DNA of 64,000 bases from Billgrantia zhangzhouensis (GCF_021404465.1 NZ_JABFTT010000012.1:1-64000), one strand, 5' to 3'; shown: positions 51,216 to 60,292, counted from the stretch's first letter. Made by a program: numbers and translations. Notes: a model not told the origin generated them from the letters alone.

Positions 51216-52707
51216 GTTCCTTGTCTTCGTCAGCGGGCCAGCTACCGCCGAGCGCGCGATACAGTCGGATCCAGGTGGCGATTCGCTCGCGCTGCAATTC
51301 GATCACGGCGCTCTGTGCGGCAACCATGCTGCGACGTGCATCCTCAAGTTCGAACAGGCTGGCGGTACCGGCGTGGTAGCTGGCTTCGGTGGCTTGGTAG
51401 GAGCGCTCGAATCCAGTGGCGGCGATGGCTGCATCCCCGCTGCGTTTCGCCGTGCTGTCCAGCATGACGAGAGCGTCCTCGACGTCGCGGGTCGCTTCCC
51501 GCAGGCGGGCGGCATAGACGGTGGTGGCGGCCTCGTAGCGAGCGCGTGCCGCTTCTGCATTGGCACGTCGCGTCCCGCCGTCGAACAGCGGCAGCGTTAC
51601 CGTTACGGGGCCGATGCTCCATACGCTGCCATTGGTGCTGATGCCTCCGCTGACGATGCGTGTCGTGCCGATGCTTCCGGTCAGCGCAATGCGGGGCCAG
51701 CGCTGTGCCTGCGCCTGGTCCGAATCGGCACTTGCCGCCACCACGTCATGCGCTGCCGCGATGATATCCGGGCGCTGCGCCAGCACCTCGGCCGGCATTG
51801 CCGTGACGGCGAGCTCGGCTGGCTGTGGCAGCCGGCCGGTTGCGGTGGAGAGTTCGCGCCGCAGCGCCGCTTCGTCCTGCGCCGCCAGGGCGCTCAGTGC
51901 CTTGATCAGAAGTTCGCATTGCGTCCTTTGCTCGATCAGCGTTACGTTGCCTTGCGCTGCGCTGGCATTCGCCAGGTTCTCTTCGGCGGGAGCCCGGAAA
52001 CCGCTAGCCGTGGCCAAGCGGGTAACCTGTGCCGTCCGTGCCCGCGATCGGGCATCGATTTCGGCCTGTTCGGCCAAGGCCTCGCAGGCGCGTAGCTCGA
52101 CGTAGGTCGTCGCGATTTCGGCAGCGATCGAGACCCGGGCGTCGTGCCAGCCGGATTGGCTGGACGCGAGCCGGGCACGCGCGGCATCAGCGGCGGCACG
52201 TCCTGCGCCGAACAGGTCCAGCTCCCAGCCGAGCTGCAAGCCTGCCGAGGTTTCGGTGCCGACCGGCGTCTCCAGGTCAGGTCGTCCCCGGCTCGCGCTG
52301 ACGCTGGCATCCAGCGAGGGCAGTAGGGCGGCGTTCTGCGCCACGCGAGCGGCCTGGGCATCGGCGATGCGCGCAGCTGCCTGCGCCACTGTCGGGCTAG
52401 CGTGTTGTCCTTCCTCGATGAGGCGCAGCATCAAGGGGTCGTCGAATTGCGCCCACCAGCGGCTCAGGTTCCCCAACTGCCCGCCGTGAGGCAACGGAGC
52501 GTGCCATTGCGCGGCAACGGGCGCTGCGGTGCTGCCGGGCATGGTTTCGGGCTGAGTCGATGCACAGCCGGCGAGCAGCGCGGCGGCTGCGATGGTGAGC
52601 CCGGTCGCAAGCCACTGCGGCTTGCGGCCGGGAAGCGCCCCGATTCCTGCCGCACGTCGTCGGCGGGGCATGAAGGCAACGGGAATGACATCGGTGGGTG
52701 GGAGCAT
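51202..52707 (-). CDS. Outer-membrane efflux lipoprotein (NodT type)
   Basis: A 501-aa TolC-like channel with lipobox LLAGC (Cys48) after an unusually long, basic N-region (RRRRAAGIGALPGRKPQWL). The ATG at 52707 has GAGG 7 bases before it; the internal ATG at 52671 would give a more usual signal peptide. Two OEP repeats are present (PTVAQAAARIADAQAARVAQ; AQRPDIIAAAHDVVAASADS). It overlaps the adaptor gene by 14 bases. It is the first gene of the RND operon. Confidence 0.9.
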   Translation of the reverse strand: MLPPTDVIPVAFMPRRRRAAGIGALPGRKPQWLATGLTIAAAALLAGCASTQPETMPGSTAAPVAAQWHAPLPHGGQLGNLSRWWAQFDDPLMLRLIEEGQHASPTVAQAAARIADAQAARVAQNAALLPSLDASVSASRGRPDLETPVGTETSAGLQLGWELDLFGAGRAAADAARARLASSQSGWHDARVSIAAEIATTYVELRACEALAEQAEIDARSRARTAQVTRLATASGFRAPAEENLANASAAQGNVTLIEQRTQCELLIKALSALAAQDEAALRRELSTATGRLPQPAELAVTAMPAEVLAQRPDIIAAAHDVVAASADSDQAQAQRWPRIALTGSIGTTRIVSGGISTNGSVWSIGPVTVTLPLFDGGTRRANAEAARARYEAATTVYAARLREATRDVEDALVMLDSTAKRSGDAAIAATGFERSYQATEASYHAGTASLFELEDARRSMVAAQSAVIELQRERIATWIRLYRALGGSWPADEDKEHDNE

Positions 52708-52862
52708 GCGGTGTCCTCGTCTCTCATGGGACGGGACTTTCCGGCAATGCGCCTTTCAGAAGCCTTACTGATGGTTCGGAGCGATCGAGTGTTTTCAGTA
52801 AGTTTTCCGTAAGTAGGCGACTGAGAAAGTGGGCTTCTTTCAACAACTCGCGAGAAACCGTC

Positions 52863-53687
52863 ATGACATTATCGTCCTCGTTTGCCTTGACCTTCCTTGG
52901 TTCCGCCTCGCGTATGGCAGCCGCTTCAATGCTCGCCGTTGGACTCTTCGCCTCGGCCACGGCCACGGCCCAAGAGCCGACTGACGCTGAGTCGTCCTCC
53001 ACCACCTGGGGGCTTGGCCTCGGCGTTATGAGTGAGCAGGAGCCCTACGCGGGTATCGACCGCGATAACACGCCAGTACCGTTGCTCCAGTTCGAGAACC
53101 GGTACCTTCACCTCTTTGGCCCCCAAATCGAATTCAAGCTGCCGAGTCTCGACATCAGCGACTCTCAACGGCTCAACTTTGGTATCGTCGGTAAGTACGA
53201 CGGTAGCGGCTACAAGGAAGACGACGCGCCGATCCTCAATGGCATGAGCGAGCGCAAGGGTGGCTTCTGGGTGGGCGGCAAGGTGGAATGGAGCAGCGAC
53301 CTGGTTGACCTCAGCGCCGAATGGCTTGCCGACGCGTCGGGTAACAGCAACGGCCAGGTCGTCAATCTCGGCGTGGAGAGAACGTGGCGCTTCGGCAATC
53401 ATGTTCTGCTCACCCCGCATGTAGGAGCGAGCTGGCAGAACGAAAAGACCGTCGATTACTATTTCGGCGTGCGCGACAATGAGGTGCGTCTCGGTCGTCC
53501 CGCCTACGCGGGGGAAGCCGCCACCAACATCGAGGCGGGAGTGCGAGGCGTCTACATGTTCAACAAGCAGCATTCCATACTGATGGGAGTCGAGGTGACG
53601 AGCCTGGCGGACGAGATCAAGGACAGCCCGCTGGTGGATCGCTCGACGACGAATAGTGTCTTCCTTGGCTATATCTACCGCTTCTGA
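52863..53687 (+). CDS. MipA/OmpV-family outer-membrane protein
   Basis: A 274-aa predicted beta-barrel. A signal peptide ends near ATA|QEPT. The mature part opens with GLGLGVMSEQEPYAGIDRDN, the MipA start motif, and ends with an aromatic C-terminal strand VFLGYIYRF for outer-membrane insertion. MipA is a scaffolding protein for murein enzymes in E. coli; in many genera such genes sit beside two-component systems for cationic agents. The next gene starts on the last base of its stop codon (TGATG). Confidence 0.88.
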   Translation: MTLSSSFALTFLGSASRMAAASMLAVGLFASATATAQEPTDAESSSTTWGLGLGVMSEQEPYAGIDRDNTPVPLLQFENRYLHLFGPQIEFKLPSLDISDSQRLNFGIVGKYDGSGYKEDDAPILNGMSERKGGFWVGGKVEWSSDLVDLSAEWLADASGNSNGQVVNLGVERTWRFGNHVLLTPHVGASWQNEKTVDYYFGVRDNEVRLGRPAYAGEAATNIEAGVRGVYMFNKQHSILMGVEVTSLADEIKDSPLVDRSTTNSVFLGYIYRF

Positions 53688-54373
53688 TGAGCCGGATACT
53701 TCTGGTCGAGGACCACGACCGGCTGGCCCGGCTGATGTGCAGGGGGCTGGAAGCCGCCGGCATTGCCGCCGATGTGGCTGGCCGCATTGACAGTGCATGG
53801 GCGGCCGTCCAGCAAGTTTCCTACCAGTCCCTGGTGCTCGACCGGGGGCTGCCGGACGGGGATGGCCTCGTCTTGCTGCAGAAAATGCGTAACGCCGGTC
53901 TCGGTGTGCCTTGCCTGGTGTTGACGGCGCGCGATGCGCTGCATGACCGGGTACAGGGGCTCGAAGCCGGCGCCGACGACTACCTGCCCAAGCCGTTCGC
54001 CATGGACGAGATGGTGGCGCGCGTGCGGGCACTGCTGCGCCGTCCCGTGGCGTTCCACCCGCTCGACCCCAGCCATGGTGATCTCACTCTGCGCCCCGCA
54101 GCCGGCGTGCTATGCCGCGGCGACGAAAGCGTCGCCCTCGCCCCGGCGGAGCTGCACATCATGCAACTGCTCCTGCATAAGCCCAAGGAGGTCGTGCGTC
54201 GCAGTGCGCTGGAAGCAGCGGCCTGGGGACTGAGCGAGGCGGTGACGCCGAATGCTCTGGATGTGGCCCTGCACCGCCTGCGCCGCAAGCTGCTCGCCAT
54301 CGGTTCGCGCCAGCGGATCGTCAACGTCAGGGGGGTGGGCTATGCGCTTCGTGAAGCTGATGCCGCTGAATAG
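53687..54373 (+). CDS. OmpR-family response regulator
   Basis: A 228-aa regulator. The receiver domain has the acidic pair ED at 8-9, the phospho-acceptor Asp52 (LVLDRGLPDGDG) and the switch Lys in YLPKPF. The C-terminal OmpR winged helix reads LAPAELHIMQLLLHKPKEVVRR and ends VNVRGVGYAL. It is translationally coupled to mipA on one side and overlaps the kinase gene by 32 bases. It probably controls mipA and possibly the divergent RND operon. Confidence 0.92.
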   Translation: MSRILLVEDHDRLARLMCRGLEAAGIAADVAGRIDSAWAAVQQVSYQSLVLDRGLPDGDGLVLLQKMRNAGLGVPCLVLTARDALHDRVQGLEAGADDYLPKPFAMDEMVARVRALLRRPVAFHPLDPSHGDLTLRPAAGVLCRGDESVALAPAELHIMQLLLHKPKEVVRRSALEAAAWGLSEAVTPNALDVALHRLRRKLLAIGSRQRIVNVRGVGYALREADAAE

Positions 54374-55715
54374 CATTAGCCTGAAGGTGCTGCTGGCCTA
54401 TGTGGCAGGGATGATACTCAGCCTCACGCTGCTCGTGATCGCTGCGGTGGTGGTGCTTCAGACCAACGTCCTGGCCCGGATGGAACTGGTCAATGCCGCA
54501 GAGGGACTGTCGGACGATATCGAATTCGACAGTAATGGTAGGCCAGTGGGAATCGACTCGCACCGCTTGAACGAGCTCGCCTGGTTGTTCGAAGGCCCGC
54601 AGCGAGAAACGGCCTATCGGATTCTGGATGACGCCGGGAACGGCGCTTTTTTCTCTAGCGCCGGAGAGGCATTCTGGCCGGCCGGAGGTGACCTTCTTTG
54701 GCTGGAGCGTGGCAATTTCGCCTTCGAGCACGAGGGAACCACCTTTTTCGGCGCCACGGACCCCCTCGAACATGCTGGGCGAACGTGGTACCTGCAGTTC
54801 GCGGCCAGCGCCAGGTTCGTGGATCTCCTTCATCGCGCTGCCTATCCGCACGTGGTGGCTGGCATCGTGGTCTTCGGCGTCGTCCTGTTCGTCGCCTTCG
54901 GCTTGTGTGCCTACATCACCTTGCGCTACACCCTCAAGCCGCTACGCGACGTGTCGGAGTCCGCCGCGGCCATCTCGCCGCGCTTCATCAGTGCCCGGCT
55001 GAAGACGGAAGCGGTGCCCGCGGAGATCGCCCCTCTCGTGGACAGCTTCAATCGGGCCTTGGAGCGTCTCGAACGAGGCTATCGCGTACAGCAGGAGTTC
55101 CTCGGCAATGCGGCACATGAGTTGAAGACGCCGCTGGCGCTGATCCGTGCCCAGATAGAGCTATTAGACGCTGGCAAGAACGATCGCGACTCGCTATTGA
55201 GCGACGTCGAATACATGACGCGACAGGTGCAGCAGTTGCTGCTCTTGGCGGAAGCCAGCGAAGCGCACAACTATCACTTCACCACCGTCGGGATGCAGGA
55301 GGTTGCCCACGATGCCGCTTCCTATTTGCAGCGCATGGCGGAATCCGCCGACGTGCACCTGGCGGTGCGTGCTGTCGGCGACGTGAAGTGGAAAGCGGAC
55401 CGCTCGGCCTGTTTCACCTTGATGAAGAATCTACTGGAGAATGCCATCCAGCATGCACCCGCACAGACCTCCGTCAGCGTGGAGGTTCAGGGCGATATGG
55501 TGACCGTGCGGGACAGAGGCCCCGGCGTCGATGCGGAACAACTGCCCCGGCTGTTTGAACGCTTCTGGCGTGCTGCACATCGACGCGACCATGGAGCGGG
55601 CCTCGGCCTGGCCATCTGCCAGGAGATCGCCCTGGCGCATGGCTGGCGCCTCACGGCCGAGCAGGCCGAACCGGGGCTAAGGTTTCGGTTGTCGAATGGG
55701 GAGGGAGCGAGTTGA
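54342..55715 (+). CDS. Sensor histidine kinase
   Basis: A 457-aa inner-membrane kinase. Two membrane spans (about 17-38 and 170-195) enclose a periplasmic sensor of about 130 residues. A HAMP-like linker leads to the H-box NAAHELKTPLALIRAQ with His259. The ATP lid has NLLENAIQHAP, RDRGPGVD and HGAGLGLAICQEIA. It is the partner of the preceding regulator. The signal is unknown; the operon context suggests an envelope or antimicrobial stimulus. Confidence 0.92.
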   Translation: MRFVKLMPLNSISLKVLLAYVAGMILSLTLLVIAAVVVLQTNVLARMELVNAAEGLSDDIEFDSNGRPVGIDSHRLNELAWLFEGPQRETAYRILDDAGNGAFFSSAGEAFWPAGGDLLWLERGNFAFEHEGTTFFGATDPLEHAGRTWYLQFAASARFVDLLHRAAYPHVVAGIVVFGVVLFVAFGLCAYITLRYTLKPLRDVSESAAAISPRFISARLKTEAVPAEIAPLVDSFNRALERLERGYRVQQEFLGNAAHELKTPLALIRAQIELLDAGKNDRDSLLSDVEYMTRQVQQLLLLAEASEAHNYHFTTVGMQEVAHDAASYLQRMAESADVHLAVRAVGDVKWKADRSACFTLMKNLLENAIQHAPAQTSVSVEVQGDMVTVRDRGPGVDAEQLPRLFERFWRAAHRRDHGAGLGLAICQEIALAHGWRLTAEQAEPGLRFRLSNGEGAS

Positions 55716-55822
55716 CCGCTTCGAGCCCCCATACCTCGACGCCGCCGCCATTGCCCTGGTCAACAAGCGCGTGCGTCCCGCCCATGTGCGCCAGCCGCTC
55801 GGTTCGGCTGGCATGAGCGCAA

Positions 55823-55850
55823 CAGGGCCCGCTCGCATGGGTAGGCCCTG
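55823..55850 (-). terminator. Weak hairpin after zinT
   Basis: Stem cagggcc / ggccctg (7 bp) with a 14-base loop, between the convergent kinase and zinT genes. No T-tract is present on either side, so the terminator call is tentative. Confidence 0.35.
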
Positions 55851-55856
55851 GTCCAT

Positions 55857-56555
55857 TTAGTGGGCCATCATCTCATGGACGATTTCATGCCCACCCAATG
55901 CGGATGGGTAGTAGGTCGGCCAGTTCGTGACTTCCTCCAGTAGGGCTTCACGATCATCTCCCCAATACAGGTGAAAGTGATCGGCGTCTGTCGGAGAGAT
56001 GGCGTGATCGCTGAACTGAATATACTGGGGCAGACCGTCAGCCTCTTCGGCGAGTTCGAAGACGTATCTGACACCTCGATTGCCTGCTGCGTAGGTCAGG
56101 ATTTCGTACCCATCATAGGCGTACTCGCCAGAACGTCCTTCGTTGCCTTCCTCATAGAAGGTGACGGTGTCACCCTCAATGACGATACGATCTACGTCCG
56201 TCTGGTACCCTGTCGCATAGTAGGCCTTGTACGCTTCGGCTGTCTTTTCGCCATTCTGTTCTGCCTTGTGGGCAAAGACCTCGTCAAGGGTGCCGTCTTC
56301 CAGATAGGGGAATACGGATTGCCAGTCACCTTCCCAATCCGAAAGCGAGCGATCCTCTACCTGGCTGTCTTCGAAGTAGCCGGCATAGATGTCCTCGTCA
56401 TGATCATGGCTGTGGTCGTGGTCGTGGTCGTGGTCGTGGTCATGGCTGTGGTCGTGTTTATGTCCGCTGTGTGATGCCACCGCACTTTGCACACCCCCCA
56501 ATACCAGTAAGCCGACTGCTAGTAGGCTGACTCCTTGTGTCAATGCTCTTTTCAC
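55857..56555 (-). CDS. zinT: ZinT-family periplasmic zinc-binding protein
   Basis: A 232-aa lipocalin-like metal chaperone. The signal peptide ends near VASH. It is followed by a His/Asp-rich stretch (residues 29-52, repeated HD pairs) encoded by near-perfect 6-base tandem repeats (56404-56455). The ZinT core follows: DRSLSDWEGDWQSVFPYLEDG, then YVFELAE and QFSDHAISPTDADHFHLYWG with the conserved metal His. GTG at 56555 was chosen since GGAG lies 8 bases before it; TTG at 56561 is too near. It shuttles zinc to the ZnuABC importer in known cases; no znu gene is in the window. Confidence 0.92.
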   Translation of the reverse strand: MKRALTQGVSLLAVGLLVLGGVQSAVASHSGHKHDHSHDHDHDHDHDHSHDHDEDIYAGYFEDSQVEDRSLSDWEGDWQSVFPYLEDGTLDEVFAHKAEQNGEKTAEAYKAYYATGYQTDVDRIVIEGDTVTFYEEGNEGRSGEYAYDGYEILTYAAGNRGVRYVFELAEEADGLPQYIQFSDHAISPTDADHFHLYWGDDREALLEEVTNWPTYYPSALGGHEIVHEMMAH

Positions 56556-56604
56556 CGCCAATGCTCCTTTGTTCAGAAAGGGGGGAGTTGATCCAGATCT
56601 GAAA

Positions 56605-56619
56605 AGTTACGTTATAACA
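56605..56619. promoter_or_regulatory. Probable Zur box of zinT
   Basis: agttacgttataaca resembles the Zur core TGTTATANTATAACA, with a perfect right half-site. It lies about 50 bases before the zinT start codon, suitable for repression under zinc sufficiency. Confidence 0.65.
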
Positions 56620-56751
56620 TGTCATATGGCAATGACTGGAAGGACCCGAAAACAGGTCTCGCGCACGGGTGGTTCTCGACAGGAAGTGGTATCGAGGCGT
56701 GCGGTTTGTGTGCGATCTGTCTACGTCAGGGTGATGACAGGCTGGGGGGCT

Positions 56752-57414
56752 TCATTCGACGGGCTCACCATGGGCGTATTTCACCCAGGTCTTGCCCAGG
56801 TGGTTGCGTAGCTCGCGTCCCACCCGTTCAGTATCCCTCGCTTCCAGCGCTGCCATGATGGCTTCGTGCTCTTCCATGGCGGTCGCCCATTTCTCGTTCT
56901 TCTGGTTCGACAAATAGCGCACCCGATAGAGCTGGCGGCTCAGGTTGGCATGCATGTCGATCAAGGTGGAGTTGCCCGATAAGGCAACGATGCGGTTGTG
57001 GATTTCCTGGTTCAGGCGGAAGTAGTTCTGACGATCACGGCGTAGAAAGCAGGCTTTCATCTCATAGTGAAGTGCTTGCAGTTCTGCGATGTCGTCGTCG
57101 CTGGCGTTGATGCAGGTGAGCTCGGCGGCGGCCTGTTCCAGCACGCTCAGGACGTAGGACTTCTCCTTGATGTCGGCTGGGCTTACCTCGGCGACCACCG
57201 CCCCACGGTGAGGAGAGATGACGACCAGCCCCTCGGTGGCCAGGATCTTGAGCGCCTCGCGTAGCGGGGTACGCGAGACCTGGAGTTCCACGGCCAGGGT
57301 GCGCTCGGGCAGGCGCTGACCGGGCTGGAAGTGATCCATCACGATATGTTCACGCAGGTAGTTGGCCACTTTCTCGACGAGTCCTGCGTGGCTTGACTGA
57401 GCGACTTCTTCCAT
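56752..57414 (-). CDS. GntR-family transcriptional regulator (FCD type)
   Basis: A 220-aa regulator. The winged helix reads QPGQRLPERTLAVELQVSRT and PLREALKILATEGLVVISPH; the FCD domain follows with the metal/ligand residues in YEMKACFLRRD, NQEIHNRIV and MEEHEAIMAAL. It is divergent from the acid-sugar operon. Its likely operators (AATGGCATACCATT) lie in the intergenic region, so it should repress itself and the operon until the acid sugar or a derivative is present. Confidence 0.9.
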   Translation of the reverse strand: MEEVAQSSHAGLVEKVANYLREHIVMDHFQPGQRLPERTLAVELQVSRTPLREALKILATEGLVVISPHRGAVVAEVSPADIKEKSYVLSVLEQAAAELTCINASDDDIAELQALHYEMKACFLRRDRQNYFRLNQEIHNRIVALSGNSTLIDMHANLSRQLYRVRYLSNQKNEKWATAMEEHEAIMAALEARDTERVGRELRNHLGKTWVKYAHGEPVE

Positions 57415-57446
57415 TGGCTTGCCTCACTCCGAGTGCGAGCGCCAAG

Positions 57447-57460
57447 AATGGCATACCATT
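57447..57460. promoter_or_regulatory. GntR operator O1
   Basis: aatggcataccatt, 33 bases upstream of the regulator start; it fits the FCD-type TGGNATNCCA palindrome. It is identical to O2. Confidence 0.8.
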
Positions 57461-57582
57461 TTCGCTCTTTCAAACCGTTACCTTCTGCCTTTCTGGTTTT
57501 TTATAATGCAATTTTCAATGAGTTACGTTCATTCTGGCCAGGCAAAAGACTAAAGTCGTACTTTGGGGTTGTTGACCCTAAA

Positions 57583-57596
57583 AATGGCATACCATT
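57583..57596. promoter_or_regulatory. GntR operator O2
   Basis: A second exact copy, aatggcataccatt, next to a TTGACC that may be the operon -35 (57572-57577). The centres of O1 and O2 are 136 bp apart, close to 13 helical turns. Confidence 0.8.
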
Positions 57597-57732
57597 ACAT
57601 TTCACTTAGATTACGCTTCGTCTGACCACCGTCCGTGACCGGGCAGGTAGGCCTTAGACAGGTGAAACGAAATGGCCGGCCCTAGGAAGGCGCAGCCCCT
57701 TAAAGATGACCGGCACGGGAAGAAAATTACTC

Positions 57733-59163
57733 ATGAACTACTTGCAACATTTTGAATATGAAAGAATTGTCGAGGCCTGTGTGGCAGGCGCCGGTGACTT
57801 CGGGCGAGGTGTTCTGCGCCAGGCTCGCAGCATGCCGGGGCTGGCGGCGCGGGTTGCCATCGACGTCACGCCGGAGAGAGCCGCTGAGGCACTGCGGTTT
57901 GCCGGCGTACCCGATGCCGAAATAATGGTATGCCATTCTCCCGATGAGGCGAAGAAGGCTTGGCAGTCAGGGGCGTACGTTGCCGCGGGCGCTTTCGAGG
58001 ATGTGCAGGAACTGCCTTTCGACATTCTGGTGGAGTCGACCGGTATCCCCGAGGTGGGCGCTTGCTATGCCGAAGCGGCCCTGCTGGCGGGCAAGCATGT
58101 TGGCATTGCCACGAAAGAGACCGAATCCGTGGTAGGGCCGTACCTGACCCAACTGGCCTATCGCCAGGGTCGCCTGTTCACGCCGCTGGATGGCGATCAG
58201 CCCAGCCTGCTGATCGGCCTCGTCACCTGGGCCAGGACACTGGGGTTCGAAATCATCGCGGCTGGCAAGAGCAGCGAATATGACTTCATCTGGGACGAGG
58301 CGGCGGGCAGCGTGCAGTGCAACGGTGTTTCCTTCCCGGCGCCCGGTTTGGCCGAGCTGTGGGAACTGCCCAAGGGCGCGGAGCGTGAGACCGTCGAGGC
58401 GCGCGGCAAGGCCCTCGCCGCCATTCCGCAGATTTCCGTGCCCGACCTGTGTGAGATGGTCAACGTGGCCAATGCCACCGGGCTCGGCCCCGACCGCCCC
58501 GAGTTCCATGCCATGGTGCTGCGGATCGGTGAGGTGCCGACCTTGCTGGATCTCGAGACACATGGTGGCGCGCTGCAGGGTAGTGATCGCCTGGAAGTGT
58601 TCAACTGCCTGCGCCGTCCGGATGAGATCAGCTTCGCCGGCGGGGTGTTCATCGTCGTGCGTTGCGAGGATCCGCACGTGTGGTCGCTGCTGCGCGACAA
58701 GGGACACATTCTCAGCCGCAGCGGTAACTGCGCAATGGTCTACCTGCCGCGCCATTTGCTTGGTTTGGAAGCGCCGATCTCGTTGCTCGATGCCGTGCTC
58801 AATGGTCTGCCTTCCGGCGGTGGCCGGGCAACTGCGCCGAAATTCGACCTGACCGCCCGCGCCACCCAGGCGATCCGTGCCGGGCAGCGGCTGGAGATGC
58901 GCGGTCATCACCGCCATATCGAGGGTCTGCGCCCCGAGGTGCACCCGGGTGCTCCACTTTCGTCCGAGGCCATGGTGCCTTTCTATCTGCTTCCCGGGGC
59001 GGAGGTCATTCGCGACATCGCCCCCAACCAGCCGATCACGCTGGCGGACGTTGCCTTACCCGATTCGCGACTCCACCAACTGCGGCAGGAGCAGGACCGT
59101 CTGTTCCACGGGCAGGACGCCCCATCATCGCTTCGCCAGAACGCCGACAATGCGATCGGCTGA
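57733..59163 (+). CDS. SAF-domain NAD(P)-dependent oxidoreductase (homoserine dehydrogenase-like)
   Basis: A 476-aa protein. The N-terminal Rossmann domain has GAGDFGRGVL (residues 18-27) and VESTGIPEVGACYAEAALLAGKHV, as in homoserine-dehydrogenase-like enzymes. The C-terminal part (from about 370) has an SAF/AFP-like segment: LSSEAMVPFYLLPGAEVIRD, IAPNQPITLADVALPDS. It is the first gene of the operon with the transporter and otnK/otnC. By context it could oxidise, epimerise or otherwise prepare the acid sugar. An internal copy of the GntR operator lies at 57924. The ATG at 57733 is preceded by GGAAG; an ATG at 57706 is possible. Confidence 0.78.
   Translation: MNYLQHFEYERIVEACVAGAGDFGRGVLRQARSMPGLAARVAIDVTPERAAEALRFAGVPDAEIMVCHSPDEAKKAWQSGAYVAAGAFEDVQELPFDILVESTGIPEVGACYAEAALLAGKHVGIATKETESVVGPYLTQLAYRQGRLFTPLDGDQPSLLIGLVTWARTLGFEIIAAGKSSEYDFIWDEAAGSVQCNGVSFPAPGLAELWELPKGAERETVEARGKALAAIPQISVPDLCEMVNVANATGLGPDRPEFHAMVLRIGEVPTLLDLETHGGALQGSDRLEVFNCLRRPDEISFAGGVFIVVRCEDPHVWSLLRDKGHILSRSGNCAMVYLPRHLLGLEAPISLLDAVLNGLPSGGGRATAPKFDLTARATQAIRAGQRLEMRGHHRHIEGLRPEVHPGAPLSSEAMVPFYLLPGAEVIRDIAPNQPITLADVALPDSRLHQLRQEQDRLFHGQDAPSSLRQNADNAIG
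57924..57937. promoter_or_regulatory. GntR operator O3, inside a coding region
   Basis: aatggtatgccatt is the exact reverse complement of O1 and O2. It lies about 190 bases into the SAF-protein gene. A chance 14-base match so close to two true operators is improbable. Confidence 0.6.
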
Positions 59164-59219
59164 CTCACCCACCCACCCAGCCAGAACGGCACGCATAACA
59201 ATTAGGATAGGAGAACGAC

Positions 59220-60188
59220 ATGCTCACCAAGAAAACACTGAAAGCCGCTACCCTGGGCCTGGCCCTGGTCGGCGTGGCCATGGGCGCCAGCGCCAATGAA
59301 GTAGCCGACTACCCCAGCAAGCCGATCCAGTTCCTGGTGGCAGCGGGCGCCGGCGGGGGCGTCGATAACTTCGCGCGCGTGGTGCGCCCGATGTTCGAAG
59401 AGGCGGTAGGCGGGGCGCGCATTACCGTCGTCAATCTGCCCTCGGCCTCGGGAGCCCTGGCTCACCAGCGTACTGCCAACGGGGCGCCGGACGGTCATAC
59501 TCTGGACTTTGCTTCGACCACCTACGTGACCTCTCTGGCTGCCGGGCAGAACCCGATCGGCCTGGATCAGCTCACGCCCGTTGCCCGCATGCAGTCGGAT
59601 GTCATGGCGCTATTCGTCAATCCGGAGCGCTATCCAGATTTCGAGTCGTTCCTGGAGTATGCCAAAGAGAACCCGGGTAAGGTGACGGTGGGCGGCACGC
59701 ACACGGCCAGTCCGGATCATGTGGCTTTCCTGTCGCTGCGTGATGCATCCGGCCTGGACATGAACTTCATTCCTTACGACAGCACCGGCAACGCCACGGC
59801 CAACGTGCTGGGCGGCAACATCGATGCCACCACGACTTCGCTCAGCCCGCTGTTGAGCTATATCGAGGCGGGCCAGATGGCGCCGATCCTGATCTTCAGT
59901 GAGGAGCGTCTCGACCACTATCCCGACGTACCCACCACCGTGGAGCATGGCTGGGACCTGACCGATGGCAACGACCGGGCGGTTTTCGTCCATGCGGATA
60001 CCCCGACTGAGCTCGTCCAGCACCTCGAAGGTGTATTCCAGGAGATCTTCGCTTCAGAGGAATACCAGGCTTATGCCGAGCGTGTGAATCTCGATTATCG
60101 CGAGGGTTGGATGGGCGGTGAAGAGTACCGCCAGCGGCTCGAGAACAACTACGAGCTCTATTCGCGCCTGCTGCAGAACGGCAACTGA
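59220..60188 (+). CDS. tctC: TTT substrate-binding protein (TctC/Bug family), acid-sugar operon
   Basis: A 322-aa periplasmic receptor. Signal peptide (LGLALVGVAMGASA|NEVADYP), then Bug motifs PSKPIQFLVAAGAGGGVDNFAR, VVNLPSASGALAHQ and DVPTTVEHGWDL. AGGAGAACGAC precedes the ATG. Context with OtnK/OtnC suggests a tetronate-type sugar acid as ligand. A strong hairpin follows the gene. Confidence 0.9.
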   Translation: MLTKKTLKAATLGLALVGVAMGASANEVADYPSKPIQFLVAAGAGGGVDNFARVVRPMFEEAVGGARITVVNLPSASGALAHQRTANGAPDGHTLDFASTTYVTSLAAGQNPIGLDQLTPVARMQSDVMALFVNPERYPDFESFLEYAKENPGKVTVGGTHTASPDHVAFLSLRDASGLDMNFIPYDSTGNATANVLGGNIDATTTSLSPLLSYIEAGQMAPILIFSEERLDHYPDVPTTVEHGWDLTDGNDRAVFVHADTPTELVQHLEGVFQEIFASEEYQAYAERVNLDYREGWMGGEEYRQRLENNYELYSRLLQNGN

Positions 60189-60208
60189 CGCGTCCCGAGC
60201 AAGCACCG

Positions 60209-60233
60209 GTGGGAGCGTAGTCCGCTCCCACCT
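60209..60233 (+). other. Intercistronic hairpin after tctC
   Basis: Perfect 10-bp stem (ggtgggagcg / cgctcccacc) with a 5-base loop, in the gap before tctB. It lacks a T-tract. The sequence resembles REP-type palindromes (gtgggagcg), and its position matches the hairpins after the other two receptor genes. Confidence 0.6.
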
Positions 60234-60292
60234 ACACCCACCGCATGGGCCGGTCCGTAGCCGGTCATGCGACGTTCCCTTCGGGGGCCAAC

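Noticed and set aside
56404..56455. Tandem repeats mistaken for a CRISPR-like or VNTR locus
   Set aside because: The 6-base repeats are in frame within zinT and encode the His/Asp linker.
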